From positions 9,253-73,252 of the forward strand of contig CAYLXN010000002.1 in assembly GCA_964388235.1 (NCBI GenBank): a DNA stretch of 64,000 nucleotides. The letters are read 5' to 3'. The stretch comes from CAYLXN01 sp964388235. Lineage in GTDB: Bacteria; Patescibacteriota; Saccharimonadia; Saccharimonadales; Saccharimonadaceae. This document shows, one piece after another, positions 24,551 to 32,508 of the stretch; position 1 is the first letter of the stretch; the number at the start of each line of letters is the position of its first letter. The position numbers were made by a program, and so were the translations under genes. Below the pieces are notes generated by a model. It was not told where the DNA came from, made no database searches, and saw only the letters and a list, made by a program, of their open reading frames with translations.

Positions 24551-25221
24551 TTATTTTTTAACTTTAGCCTTCATCAGGTCGAAAAAATAGTCCTGACTTA
24601 GGCTGTTGTCTACAAAAAAACTTTCATCTATCCACCCAGATAGAAAGACATCGTCTTCCTCGAACGGACAAGTAAGTTTTTTGTAGATAAACAGCTCTTT
24701 CTCGGTGCCAGAAGATAAAACGTCTTCTTTGCTCTTTGAGTAGCTGCTTTTATTTGGATCGTTTGGGTCGTAGAATGGAAAAATAAGTCTTTTTTCTTCT
24801 TCTACGTTTATTCCGTCCAAATACTGGATAATAAAACTTACTTGATCCAGAAAGCAACCTGCTTTCCAGATCTTTTCTATTTCTCGGGTCTGTTCATTCT
24901 GCAATGCAATACTTGCAAAATAGACAGAGCCTGATTTAATCAATCGAATTTCTTCCCCTCCTTTGACAATAGACAGGGAGTTTATTTTTAAGTTTTTGAT
25001 TACTTCCCNNNNNNNNNNNNNNNNNNNNNNNNNNNNNNNNNNNNNNNNNNNNNNNNNNNNNNNNNNNNNNNNNNNNNNNNNNNNNNNNNNNNNNNNNNNN
25101 NNNNNNNNTCCCCTCCTTTGACAATAGACAGGGAGTTTATTTTTAAGTTTTTGATTACTTCCCTAGACACCTTTTCTGGCATCTTTTTTAATTCTTCCAA
25201 TATTTGTTTTTTTGTTGCCAT
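24551..25221 (-). CDS. Hypothetical orphan protein interrupted by an assembly gap (~171 aa when repaired)
   Basis: The ATG at 25221 has AAGGAGTGG upstream and a TTGACA-17-TAAAAT promoter. The frame MATKKQILEELKKMPEKVSREV runs into 100 Ns. On the other side of the Ns a frame resumes as LIKSGSVYFASIALQNEQTRE and ends at 24551 (DLMKAKVKK). The 55 bases before and after the Ns are identical. Collapsing the duplication and the Ns gives one uninterrupted frame of 516 nt: the junction reads SIVKGGEEIRLIKSG. So this is one gene, not two. Function unknown; no membrane segment. Confidence 0.75.
24954..25163. other. Scaffold gap: 100 Ns between two copies of a 55-bp sequence
   Basis: Ns fill 25009-25108. 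Bases 24954-25008 and 25109-25163 are identical over 55 bp, the length of a common assembly k-mer, as expected when two contigs end on the same graph node and are joined with a fixed filler. The true genome probably has one copy and no gap. Confidence 0.9.
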
Positions 25222-25301
25222 AATTGACACCACTCCTTTTAAAAATTCGTCTTCACTGTCAATTTCAACGTCTATTCGCTAAAATCCGTAAAGATTAGTT
25301 A

Positions 25302-25330
25302 ATTTTAACATTTATTTAAACTTATGTCAA
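25302..25330 (-). promoter_or_regulatory. Promoter of the gap-interrupted gene
   Basis: TTGACA (25330-25325), 17 bp, TGT-extended TAAAAT (25307-25302) on minus; ~75-nt leader. Confidence 0.8.
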
Positions 25331-25344
25331 TAGAGAGGCAATTG

Positions 25345-25375
25345 TTGATTAATAGGGGTGGGAGTGTGGTATAAT
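25345..25375 (+). promoter_or_regulatory. glyS promoter
   Basis: TGG-TATAAT (hexamer 25370-25375) with TTGATT 19 bp upstream; 25-nt leader with AAGGAAGGAG, so this core gene is not leaderless. No T-box features. Confidence 0.65.
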
Positions 25376-25406
25376 GTAAGAACTAATTTTCAAGGAAGGA
25401 GTTACA

Positions 25407-26765
25407 ATGGCAACCTCAGATCAAACAGACAAAACAGCAAAAATCATTTCGCTGGCTAAGCGTCGGGGCTTTATTTACCAGGGGAGTGAGGTTTACGGCG
25501 GTTTGAGCGGGACTTGGGATTACGGGCCATTGGGGACGACTTTGAAGCGCAAAATTGAGCAGAGCTGGTGGAAGTTTTTTGTTGAGAATCGCGATGATAT
25601 GTTTGGGGTGGACGCGGCGATTATTATGAACCCTAAAGTTTGGAAGGCGAGTGGTCATGTTGACACTTTTGTCGATCCGTTGTGTGAAGATGTGGTAACT
25701 AAGCAGCGATTTCGCACCGATCACGTACTAAAAGACAACGGCGTCGACCCAGACGGTATGACACTAGAACAGATGGATCAGGCGATTGTTGATCATAAAA
25801 TCAAGTCACCAGCTGGCAATCAGCTCAGCTCATCGCAGACATTCAATATGATGTTTAAGACTTTTGTCGGGCCGACTGAGAGCGATGATTCATTGGCTTA
25901 TTTGCGACCCGAGACCGCTCAGGGAATTTTCACTAATTACAAAAATATTGTCGATAATTTCTACCCAGATTTACCTTTTGGGGTTGGCCAGATCGGTAAA
26001 GCCTTTCGTAATGAGATTTCACCGCGGGATTTTGTGTTTCGCAGTCGTGAGTTTAATCAGATGGAAATCGAGTATTTCATCGATCCAGAGCATTGGGAAG
26101 AATTATTTGAGCAGTGGCGACAGCTGATTTGGGATTATTTGTTGGAATTGGGCTTGTCAAAAGATAAGTTACACGAACTAGAAGTTCCTGACACTGACCG
26201 AGCTCATTATTCGAAGCGAACGATTGATTTTGAGTACGACTATCCGAGTGGGCGAGGTGAGTTGCTAGGTTTGGCTTATCGGACTGATTTTGATTTGGGT
26301 AATATCCAGCGCGACTCAGGCAAGAGTATGGAATATACTTTCAAGGGGACGAACAAGCGGTTGGTGCCGCACGTGATTGAGCCAAGTTTTGGCTTGGAGC
26401 GGTTGATCATGGCGGTGTTGACGGAAGCTTATGATGAAGACGAATTGGGCGGCGCGGAACGAGTGGTGATGAGGTTCCCAGAGGAGTTAGCGCCGATTCG
26501 TTATGCGGTGAGTCCGCTTTTGAAGAATAAACCAGAATTGGTGGCCAAGGCTAAAGAAGTTTACGCGGCACTGAAAGCTAAGTACGGCAACGTTGTCTGG
26601 GATGATAATGGCAATATCGGTAAGCGCTATCGCCGTCAGGATGAAATCGGTACGCCGCACTGCGTGGTGATCGATTTTGAGACACTGGAAGACGATACCG
26701 TCACAGTCCGCGATCGCGATACGGCCGAGCAACAGCGAGTTAATATTGATCAGCTGGTCGACTAA
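25407..26765 (+). CDS. glyS: Glycyl-tRNA synthetase, single-chain dimer type
   Basis: Charges tRNA-Gly. This is the 452-aa class II single-polypeptide (eukaryote/Gram-positive-like) type, not the alpha2beta2 type. It opens with KIISLAKRRGFIYQGSEVYGG and WDYGPLG, has the motif 2 region (GKAFRNEISPRDFVFRSREFNQMEIEYF split around residues 195-222), motif 3 (PHVIEPSFGLERL) and a C-terminal anticodon-binding domain. AAGGAGTT is the ribosome site. A strong terminator follows. A tRNA-Gly gene is also in the window at 60 kb. Confidence 0.97.
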   Translation: MATSDQTDKTAKIISLAKRRGFIYQGSEVYGGLSGTWDYGPLGTTLKRKIEQSWWKFFVENRDDMFGVDAAIIMNPKVWKASGHVDTFVDPLCEDVVTKQRFRTDHVLKDNGVDPDGMTLEQMDQAIVDHKIKSPAGNQLSSSQTFNMMFKTFVGPTESDDSLAYLRPETAQGIFTNYKNIVDNFYPDLPFGVGQIGKAFRNEISPRDFVFRSREFNQMEIEYFIDPEHWEELFEQWRQLIWDYLLELGLSKDKLHELEVPDTDRAHYSKRTIDFEYDYPSGRGELLGLAYRTDFDLGNIQRDSGKSMEYTFKGTNKRLVPHVIEPSFGLERLIMAVLTEAYDEDELGGAERVVMRFPEELAPIRYAVSPLLKNKPELVAKAKEVYAALKAKYGNVVWDDNGNIGKRYRRQDEIGTPHCVVIDFETLEDDTVTVRDRDTAEQQRVNIDQLVD

Positions 26766-26781
26766 AAGCTGAGGCAAAGAG

Positions 26782-26809
26782 AAAACCACCCTGTGAAAGG
26801 GTGGTTTTT
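26782..26809 (+). terminator. glyS terminator
   Basis: AAAACCACCCT, short loop, AGGGTGGTTTTT. Confidence 0.9.
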
Positions 26810-26823
26810 GAATATTTGTCAAT

Positions 26824-26856
26824 AAAAAACACCTCAAATGTAATGAGATGTTTTGT
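26824..26856 (-). terminator. Terminator of the 26860-28110 unit
   Basis: An imperfect stem (AAAACACCTCA with TGAGATGTTTT, one mismatch) followed on minus by six Ts, close to the stop at 26860. Confidence 0.65.
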
Positions 26857-26859
26857 TTT

Positions 26860-27381
26860 TTAGGGGGAATTAATATAATTTTTGACACCTTTAATGGCAT
26901 CTTTCACTGAATCACCTCCTTTTTTCATTGTTTTTTTCAGCCCCTCCTTCCAAGAAGATTTATTATTTTCCTCTTCTTGGATTTTTTCTTCGATCGGCTT
27001 CACCTCTTCTTCAACCAACGTTTTGACTGTTGGTTGATATGAATTGATGGCTGTAGCCAGATTTGAAATCATCTTGGCTTCAACCTTCAAATTATAATGA
27101 ATTATCTCAGGTTGAGATAGCTCACTATAAAGAGGGCTGTACCGATCGACCTGGAAGACTCGCTCGCTGTCTGTGTAATACTTGTACAACAGCGGAGCCC
27201 CTTCCTTAACTGCTTTTAGGTTCTCTTGAACTGGGCTAAATTCTAGCTCAGCAATAGAACCATCCTCTTCGACTGGATAAGGACCAGTCTTGGGGGGCAA
27301 TGACTCCTCCTTAGACTCCTGGAATCTAGCGCAGATCGCAATGAGCAGTGCTAAAATTATAAGAAGAACTCCTTTCTTCAT
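26860..27381 (-). CDS. Exported or membrane-anchored orphan protein, 173 aa
   Basis: N-terminal signal-anchor (KKGVLLIILALLIAICARF), an acidic middle, then a coiled, glutamate-rich segment (VEEEVKPIEEKIQEEENNKSSW) and an amphipathic C-terminus (KDAIKGVKNYINSP). The cysteine at residue 17 is not in a proper lipobox (IAIC), so a lipoprotein is doubtful. GGAGGGAGGTG precedes the ATG. It is the second gene of a unit, 15 nt after the multi-pass membrane protein. Function unknown. Confidence 0.72.
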   Translation of the reverse strand: MKKGVLLIILALLIAICARFQESKEESLPPKTGPYPVEEDGSIAELEFSPVQENLKAVKEGAPLLYKYYTDSERVFQVDRYSPLYSELSQPEIIHYNLKVEAKMISNLATAINSYQPTVKTLVEEEVKPIEEKIQEEENNKSSWKEGLKKTMKKGGDSVKDAIKGVKNYINSP

Positions 27382-27396
27382 TTTTTCACCTCCCTC

Positions 27397-28110
27397 CTAA
27401 TATTTTCTTTCGATGGTGTTTCGGTTCAGATCAATAAACTGTCCATAATTGTCCAGTTTAACGAGCGCAGAAATTGTCTTCCCCGAAAATTCCTTTAGCT
27501 CCTTATAATCATCATCATCTTTGTCGATGATGGCACTATAAGAAACGCCGCCGTATGTGTAGTCTAGACGAATTGCTCCGTCTAAAAGACTACTAACTTC
27601 TAGCTGCAGTTCATACTCCGAATGAATTGATGGAGTATGAAACTCTTCATCGTAGGTGCGTGTTTTTTCTTCAAATACGCCGGACACCACACCTAAAGAG
27701 TAAAGGATCGCCAAGGTGCCAACTGCCGTTAGGCAAGCGATTCTGTAAAAAGGAGCCTTGTCTTTTTTAGACTTAGGTTTCTTTTTACTCTCTTCTTGCC
27801 TCTTCTTGAAGAAAAATTTTCTCCAAGGAGAGTCCATCTCCGTTCCTATGGAATTCTTGAAGAACCAAGATGACACCATAACAACGAAGCTTGAAACCAG
27901 CATCAGCGTCAAAATAACGCTTTTGAAATTGCTAGCCCTCATTATGAATAGATAAAGGCTTAATCCAACTGAGGCTCCGAATACTCCAGTATTCAAAAAA
28001 ATCCATTTTCTTACGCCCTTTTCGCCGGTTCCAAAAAAGAATGTAAATATGGAACCAACTACAATCGCCACCACAAACACGGTGACTATTTCAAAAAAGA
28101 AAAAGTTCAT
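27397..28110 (-). CDS. Four-helix membrane protein with an outer domain, orphan
   Basis: I start at the ATG at 28110 because GGAGGAG lies seven bases upstream; the ATG 15 nt earlier is part of this ribosome site. The 237-aa protein has four hydrophobic helices (starting near residues 6, 38, 66 and 125) with a lysine-rich inner loop (KKRQEESKKKPKSKKDK) between the third and fourth. An outer C-terminal domain follows (EYELQLEVSSLLDGAIRLDY). A perfect TTGACT-17-TATAAT promoter is 60-100 bp upstream. It is first in a two-gene accessory unit. Function unknown. Confidence 0.75.
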   Translation of the reverse strand: MNFFFFEIVTVFVVAIVVGSIFTFFFGTGEKGVRKWIFLNTGVFGASVGLSLYLFIMRASNFKSVILTLMLVSSFVVMVSSWFFKNSIGTEMDSPWRKFFFKKRQEESKKKPKSKKDKAPFYRIACLTAVGTLAILYSLGVVSGVFEEKTRTYDEEFHTPSIHSEYELQLEVSSLLDGAIRLDYTYGGVSYSAIIDKDDDDYKELKEFSGKTISALVKLDNYGQFIDLNRNTIERKY

Positions 28111-28178
28111 TATTAACTCCTCCATGTAAAGGTTCTAGTTAATAGCCTCCTATTCCTCTAGCTACCAACTTTTCGTCT

Positions 28179-28207
28179 ATTATAGAATAATTTACGAATA
28201 AAGTCAA
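28179..28207 (-). promoter_or_regulatory. Promoter of the 28110 unit
   Basis: TTGACT (28207-28202), 17 bp, TATAAT (28184-28179) on minus. The ~60-nt leader contains an extra unused AGGAGG. Confidence 0.82.
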
Positions 28208-28242
28208 CGGTGATAATGATCTTGCTCATGGTTGGATAAAAA

Positions 28243-28251
28243 TGTTATAAT
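28243..28251 (+). promoter_or_regulatory. Extended -10 promoter of the 28280 gene
   Basis: TGT-TATAAT; about 22-nt leader ending in AAGGAGAG. Confidence 0.6.
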
Positions 28252-28279
28252 TAACTAAACGACAAAAAGGAGAGAGAAG

Positions 28280-29431
28280 ATGAGAGGTCCAAACATAAAT
28301 AAATATGGCGAAAGAATCGAAACCATTTCTGAAGGCCGCAAAGCTGAACTTGACGCGCAATACTCACTAGATCCACATGATTATTTAATCTTTGGCAATC
28401 AAGTGGGGCATCCTAACGAAGAAAATAAAGTCGCTACTTCTATTGAGGCAGTGATTGCTAAATATATTAAGTCGGTTGACAAGATTATCGGAGTTATGGA
28501 TGGCACGATAAGAGAGCGCGATTTGGTAGATCCTGATCCAGAAAAGACTGAGCTATCTCAAGAAGCTCCAGATGTGGTGGTATATTTGGATAAATCGGCT
28601 CGTCCCGTGCAATGGTTTGTTAAAGAGTTTTGGCCGTATTTGGCAGAGGGCGAGGCTTCGGATGGTGATGGCTCGCCAAGGGCAGTGAAAAAGCCAGAAG
28701 AAAAATTTCTAAATATTGATCGGACTAATTGGTTGTATCAACTAGGCCAACAAAATGAAGGCCAGGCAGTACAAAATCTAACTGCTAATGATTTTGATTT
28801 GAGCAAGGCTCCTCAAGAGTATATTTTGGGCATTCGAGCGATCTTTGCTGAAAAAGAGCTGTCAGAGGATAACTGGCGTGAAGAAGTATTAACTGTGCCG
28901 AATTTGCTAGATGGCAAGAAGATCTTGATAGTTGATGAAGTCAAGACTACGGGAGCGACTTTGGCTATTTCTCAGCAGCTAATTAAGGCGGCTTTTCCTG
29001 ATGCAGTAGTATCAGGGGCTTATTTTTGGGAACCAGGGATAAAGAACGTTGACCAACAAACAAATAAGAAACAGAAAGGACTGTCTCCCGTTTGGTATAA
29101 CAAAGAGGATGTGTTTGGGCGTGGTGTTGGTAATCGGGATTTTGAATATTATGAGCAAAAAGCTCAGGCTGGTGAAATTCCGCTAAACATAGCCTTAGGT
29201 CGGGTAGCGCTTAGCACGCCACATCGAAAGGATGGCGAGTTTGTCAAAGACACTTGGGCTAGGGGAGTCAGGGATGAGATAAAGAAAATAAGACAAGACT
29301 ATGAGGCGGGGAAAATTTATCCATTTCACTCTATGGAAAGATTGAGGAATGCACCTTATGTGGTTGACAGAAGACTAAAAGAGCGAGGAATGAATACGGC
29401 TGATTTTCGGTACATAAATTCAAGGAAGTAG
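28280..29431 (+). CDS. Phosphoribosyltransferase-like protein, unusual 383-aa form
   Basis: The segment KKILIVDEVKTTGAT at residues 213-227 is a type I phosphoribosyltransferase PRPP-binding loop, and VVVYLDKSARPVQWF at about 100-114 fits the preceding hydrophobic strand and hood. Between them lies a ~90-residue insertion, and a 155-residue basic C-terminal region follows, so the protein is much larger than salvage enzymes of this fold. Substrate unknown; a role in nucleotide salvage or in a modification system is possible. Strong SD, own promoter, and the SpoU methylase follows eight bases later. Confidence 0.65.
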   Translation: MRGPNINKYGERIETISEGRKAELDAQYSLDPHDYLIFGNQVGHPNEENKVATSIEAVIAKYIKSVDKIIGVMDGTIRERDLVDPDPEKTELSQEAPDVVVYLDKSARPVQWFVKEFWPYLAEGEASDGDGSPRAVKKPEEKFLNIDRTNWLYQLGQQNEGQAVQNLTANDFDLSKAPQEYILGIRAIFAEKELSEDNWREEVLTVPNLLDGKKILIVDEVKTTGATLAISQQLIKAAFPDAVVSGAYFWEPGIKNVDQQTNKKQKGLSPVWYNKEDVFGRGVGNRDFEYYEQKAQAGEIPLNIALGRVALSTPHRKDGEFVKDTWARGVRDEIKKIRQDYEAGKIYPFHSMERLRNAPYVVDRRLKERGMNTADFRYINSRK

Positions 29432-29439
29432 GTTTGTTT

Positions 29440-30234
29440 ATGATCATTAGTTCTTCACAAAATCCACTAATTAAAACAATTAAGCAGTTAAATCTGGCAA
29501 AATATCGTCATCAGATGGGCAAGAGTTTGATTGTTGGTCAGAAAATTATTAGCGATTATTTGCTGGCGGGCGGGGAAGTTGAGATTTTGGTCTTGGCGGA
29601 GAAAATGAATCAGAATGAGCGCTGTTTTGAGGATCGGCAAAGCCAGATTAAACAAACGGTAATTGTGACTGATCAACTGGCGAGGCAAATCAGTCCATTA
29701 ACTAATAATGCCGAAGCGATGGCGGTGATTAGGCGGCCAAAATTTGCTTTGGAACAGGAGATAAATCGCGCAAAAACTGAGCAAAAATCGTTGCTGCTGA
29801 TCGATCGGATTCAAGATCCTGGAAATTTAGGCAATATTATTCGCACAGCGGTGGCGGTTGGTTTAGGCGGTGTGTTGCTGTCAGCTGGGTCGGTAGATCC
29901 ATGGTCGTCAAAAGTAATTCGGGCTAGCGCGGGCGGGGTGTTTAGTTTGCCGATTTTGACTGAAGTTGATCTTGAGCAGGTGATTGTTGATCAGCAATTG
30001 GAAGTTTGGGCGACGAGCTTGGAGCAGGCCGATGACTTGTATGCTTTAGATTTGCGGCGGCCGATCGCTTGGTTGATGGGTAATGAAGGACAGGGAGTAA
30101 ATCAGCAGCTATTGTCACTAGCCAAGCAGCGGGTTAAAATCCCTCAGTCGGCCGCTATCGAATCGCTAAATTTGGCGACCGCGACGGCGGTCTGCTTGTA
30201 TGAACAGTTTCGACAAAATCACCATGCTAACTAG
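29440..30234 (+). CDS. SpoU/TrmH-family RNA 2'-O-methyltransferase
   Basis: Methylates ribose in rRNA or tRNA using a knotted SAM fold. N-terminal substrate-binding part (ISSSQNPLIKTIKQLNLAKYR), then the three SpoU motifs: DRIQDPGNLGNIIRTA, WLMGNEGQGV and IPQSAAIESLNLATATAV. 264 aa, normal for RlmB/TsnR-like proteins. I start at the ATG at 29440 (AAGGAAG upstream); a TTG at 29434 is the alternative. It follows the PRPP-motif gene in the same unit. Exact target nucleotide not deducible. Confidence 0.9.
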   Translation: MIISSSQNPLIKTIKQLNLAKYRHQMGKSLIVGQKIISDYLLAGGEVEILVLAEKMNQNERCFEDRQSQIKQTVIVTDQLARQISPLTNNAEAMAVIRRPKFALEQEINRAKTEQKSLLLIDRIQDPGNLGNIIRTAVAVGLGGVLLSAGSVDPWSSKVIRASAGGVFSLPILTEVDLEQVIVDQQLEVWATSLEQADDLYALDLRRPIAWLMGNEGQGVNQQLLSLAKQRVKIPQSAAIESLNLATATAVCLYEQFRQNHHAN

Positions 30235-30240
30235 AGACAC

Positions 30241-30269
30241 TTGACTTTTTATAATGTTTATGCTAAAAT
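30241..30269 (+). promoter_or_regulatory. Promoter of the 30279 gene (leaderless)
   Basis: TTGACT, 17 bp, TGC-extended TAAAAT ending nine bases before the ATG at 30279. Confidence 0.82.
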
Positions 30270-30278
30270 TAAAGTATT

Positions 30279-30530
30279 ATGAAAAAACAAACAAAGAAAC
30301 AAACAAAAAACAACCCTATCAGCAAAATTGGTGCTTGGTTTGGCTCGAGGCAAACTAATTTCACTAAAGATGGGGAAAATATAGCCGTTGACTCAACCAA
30401 GCTTGACATTATCATTTCGGCATTGATCGTGTCGGTGATCGTAAATATGTTCTTCTTCTCATGCTGGCTGGTCTGGCAGGAGACGACTATCGCTGGTCGA
30501 AGCCAGATTATTAGCTTGCTTTTTAACTAA
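30279..30530 (+). CDS. Small single-pass membrane protein, 83 aa
   Basis: Very basic N-terminus (KKQTKKQTKNNP), a soluble stretch, then one membrane helix (IIISALIVSVIVNMFFFSCWLVW, about 43-66) and a short outer end. Unrecognised. A strong promoter lies nine bases before the ATG and a terminator 20 bases after the stop, so it is a well-expressed monocistronic gene just upstream of mraZ. No SD. Confidence 0.75.
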   Translation: MKKQTKKQTKNNPISKIGAWFGSRQTNFTKDGENIAVDSTKLDIIISALIVSVIVNMFFFSCWLVWQETTIAGRSQIISLLFN

Positions 30531-30549
30531 AAAAGATCCAAGATAGCTT

Positions 30550-30578
30550 AAACCGCACTGCAGAAAGTGCGGTTTTTT
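30550..30578 (+). terminator. Terminator of the 30279 gene
   Basis: AAACCGCACT, loop, AGTGCGGTTTTTT. Confidence 0.92.
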
Positions 30579-30618
30579 GATTTTTTGAAGAAAAAGCTTA
30601 ACAGGGGTAAAAAACGAA

Positions 30619-30642
30619 CTTTTCCACAAAAATGTGGAAAAG
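30619..30642. promoter_or_regulatory. Inverted repeat of DnaA-box-like sequence
   Basis: CTTTTCCACA-AAAA-TGTGGAAAAG is a perfect 10-bp inverted repeat; each half (TTTTCCACA) is one base from the DnaA consensus TTATCCACA. It lies upstream of mraZ and may be an operator. Confidence 0.4.
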
Positions 30643-30672
30643 TAGCGTCATATTTTAAGAAAAAAGCAAAAT

Positions 30673-30698
30673 TGGGGGTTGCAGTGGGTTAAAGTGGG
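30673..30698 (+). promoter_or_regulatory. Candidate MraZ boxes upstream of mraZ
   Basis: TGGG at 30673, 30685 and 30695, about one helical turn apart, with a further TGG at 30707. MraZ proteins bind tandem GTGGG-type repeats in their own promoter. Confidence 0.55.
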
Positions 30699-30773
30699 TG
30701 ATAGAATGGACTCAGTGGAAATACTAAAACAAAAACCACTAAAACAAATTAAAAAGCTAACGAGGTAAATAAC

Positions 30774-31142
30774 GTGAGATTAGACTATTTTGAAAGGAAG
30801 CTTGATGACAAACATCGTTTGACCATCCCAGCTGAAATTCGAAAAGAGTTTGAATCAGGCGTGATTGTGACTCGTGGTTTTGGAAAATACTTGCACCTTT
30901 ACTCAAAACAAGTTTGGGATCAAGAAGTCGAACCGCAATTAGAAGGCAACATCCTTGACGAAAGGGTGGCTGATCTTAACGTGCGTTTCCGACGTGGCAA
31001 AACTGGCGCGACCATGGATCAAAAACAAGGTCGAGTTACTATCGAGCAGCATCTGCTTGATTATGCTGCAATTGATCGTGAGCTAGTGGCTGTACGGGCT
31101 GGTAAGTATTGGCGGGTGACTAATCCTGATGCTGAGGATTAG
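30774..31142 (+). CDS. mraZ: Transcriptional regulator MraZ
   Basis: 122 aa with two AbrB-like repeats (DDKHRLTIPAEIRKEF and QKQGRVTIEQHLLDYA), the DxxxR motif intact in the first. It represses the dcw operon in other bacteria by binding direct repeats in its promoter, and such repeats lie 75-100 bp upstream. Start is GTG with GAGG upstream. It opens the dcw cluster, but 281 bases separate it from rsmH, which has its own promoter. Confidence 0.93.
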   Translation: MRLDYFERKLDDKHRLTIPAEIRKEFESGVIVTRGFGKYLHLYSKQVWDQEVEPQLEGNILDERVADLNVRFRRGKTGATMDQKQGRVTIEQHLLDYAAIDRELVAVRAGKYWRVTNPDAED

Positions 31143-31410
31143 GTCGCGCTAACCGCAACTCTGCACATTAACAAATCATTCTAGGCTGGTTATCTGATAG
31201 CTTGACGGTGGACAACTATCGAGGTCCAAGTTAAACTAAAAATTCGACGCACCTTAGTTAAACACACACCTCCCAAATTCACCTCACATATAAGTCTCTC
31301 AAACAATTAGTTCTTCTCTCCCTTTTGAACTAATTGGTATCTTATATATCAAAAACAAACATTTAAACAAAAACAAACAGTTAAGCTATCGGTTATCTGG
31401 TCTAGAATGA
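31143..31410 (+). other. Non-coding interval between mraZ and rsmH
   Basis: No gene seen. It contains a 10-bp stem CAATTAGTTC/GAACTAATTG near 31299-31331 with a 13-nt pyrimidine-rich loop and no T run after it, and a short GGAC/GTCC hairpin near 31210. Possibly a control region of the dcw operon. Confidence 0.4.
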
Positions 31411-31416
31411 TATAAT
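31411..31416 (+). promoter_or_regulatory. -10 box of rsmH (leaderless)
   Basis: TATAAT, then TGATGAT, then the ATG at 31424. Confidence 0.6.
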
Positions 31417-31423
31417 TGATGAT

Positions 31424-32299
31424 ATGAACGATGATCTCCACCAACCAGTGTTATTGCAAGCCGTGCTGGACACACTCCAGCCTCAGGCGGGTGAAAAGTA
31501 TTTGGATTTGACGGTTGGCTATGGTGGGCATGCTCGGCGAATTTTAGAGCGAACTCAAAATTACACACAAGCGACTTTGGTTGATCGCGACAATTCGACC
31601 ATGAGTTATTTGAAAGATTTGACGGGGCAGGGGGTGCAGTTTATGAATTGTGACTTCTTGGCTGCTTGTCGAGAGCTAGTTAATCAAAATAAGAAATTTG
31701 ATTTAATTTTGCTTGATATCGGCGTATCATCACCCCAACTTGACCAAGCAGATCGTGGGTTTTCGTTTCAACACGAAGCCAAACTCGATATGCGAATGGA
31801 TCAAACTTCAAAATTGACGGCTGACTATGTGGTGAATCGTTATTCAAAAGCTAGACTTATTGATATTTTAGTTAAGTTTGGCGAAGAAAAGCCGAAAACG
31901 GCTGAAAGATTAGCGATCAAGATTGTGACTAATCGACCGATAACAACAACAACTCAACTTGCGGAACTCGTCCTTTCAACAAAGGGAAGAAAGGGCAGGA
32001 CCCACCCAGCGACCACCACTTTTCAGGCTATCCGGATCGAAGTTAATCAAGAGCTTGAACAGCTGACTCAAACTTTAGATTTATTGTCAAAGTTGCTTAA
32101 TTCTAAAGGCCGAGTAGCGATTATCAGTTTTCATAGTTTGGAAGATCGGATTGTCAAAAACTTTTTTAGCAACGACAAAAACAAAGGTTTGCTAAGTCAG
32201 TTTCAAATTTTGACGAAACGACCATTGATGGGCAAGGATGATTTAACTAACAACCCGCGTGCTCGCAGTGCAATATTGCGAGTCGCAATGAAAAAATAA
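31424..32299 (+). CDS. rsmH: 16S rRNA C1402 N4-methyltransferase
   Basis: Methylates the P-site cytosine of 16S rRNA. 291 aa with SAM motif LDLTVGYGGHARRILE near residue 25, the acidic LVDRDN strand, LILLDIGVSSPQLDQADRGFSF (split here as two motifs: LDIGVSS and DRGFSF) and the C-terminal ISFHSLEDRIVKNFF. Leaderless promoter. It is the first division-cluster gene after mraZ and is followed by a tiny basic ORF. Confidence 0.96.
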   Translation: MNDDLHQPVLLQAVLDTLQPQAGEKYLDLTVGYGGHARRILERTQNYTQATLVDRDNSTMSYLKDLTGQGVQFMNCDFLAACRELVNQNKKFDLILLDIGVSSPQLDQADRGFSFQHEAKLDMRMDQTSKLTADYVVNRYSKARLIDILVKFGEEKPKTAERLAIKIVTNRPITTTTQLAELVLSTKGRKGRTHPATTTFQAIRIEVNQELEQLTQTLDLLSKLLNSKGRVAIISFHSLEDRIVKNFFSNDKNKGLLSQFQILTKRPLMGKDDLTNNPRARSAILRVAMKK

Positions 32300-32320
32300 A
32301 AACCAAAAGGAGGCAACACA

Positions 32321-32386
32321 ATGCCAAAACAAATTCCAGTCGCCAACAAATCACGCGCAACTAAAGTTGTCGTGACAATTCGCTAG
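32321..32386 (+). CDS. 21-residue basic micro-protein
   Basis: The ORF begins MPKQIPVANK and ends VVVTIR before a TAG. It is short, but an AAGGAGG site sits at the ideal distance and it begins 21 bases after rsmH. The net charge is strongly positive. A 12-bp hairpin follows 18 bases later. It could be a real peptide or a leader whose translation controls the downstream genes. Not recognised. Confidence 0.5.
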   Translation: MPKQIPVANKSRATKVVVTIR

Positions 32387-32401
32387 TAGACTAGCATTAG
32401 C

Positions 32402-32435
32402 TGAACTCACCACATAAACAAGTGTGGTGAGTTCC
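32402..32435 (+). promoter_or_regulatory. 12-bp stem-loop after the micro-ORF
   Basis: GAACTCACCACA, 8-base loop, TGTGGTGAGTTC: a perfect stem without a T run, so an mRNA-stabilising, processing or attenuation element rather than a normal terminator. Confidence 0.55.
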
Positions 32436-32508
32436 TAAGAGTCAATTCGTGTTCGTAATTGATCTAAATTAAAATTATCCAAAATTAAAAACAGAAAATA
32501 AAAAACCA

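Noticed and set aside
24936..25233. Two separate short ORFs on either side of the Ns
   Set aside because: The 55-bp duplication and frame agreement show they are parts of one gene.
25345..25406. T-box riboswitch before glyS
   Set aside because: The leader is only ~25 nt and lacks T-box and specifier elements.
26860..27381. Lipoprotein signal
   Set aside because: The cysteine is preceded by IAI; position -1 should be Gly, Ala or Ser.
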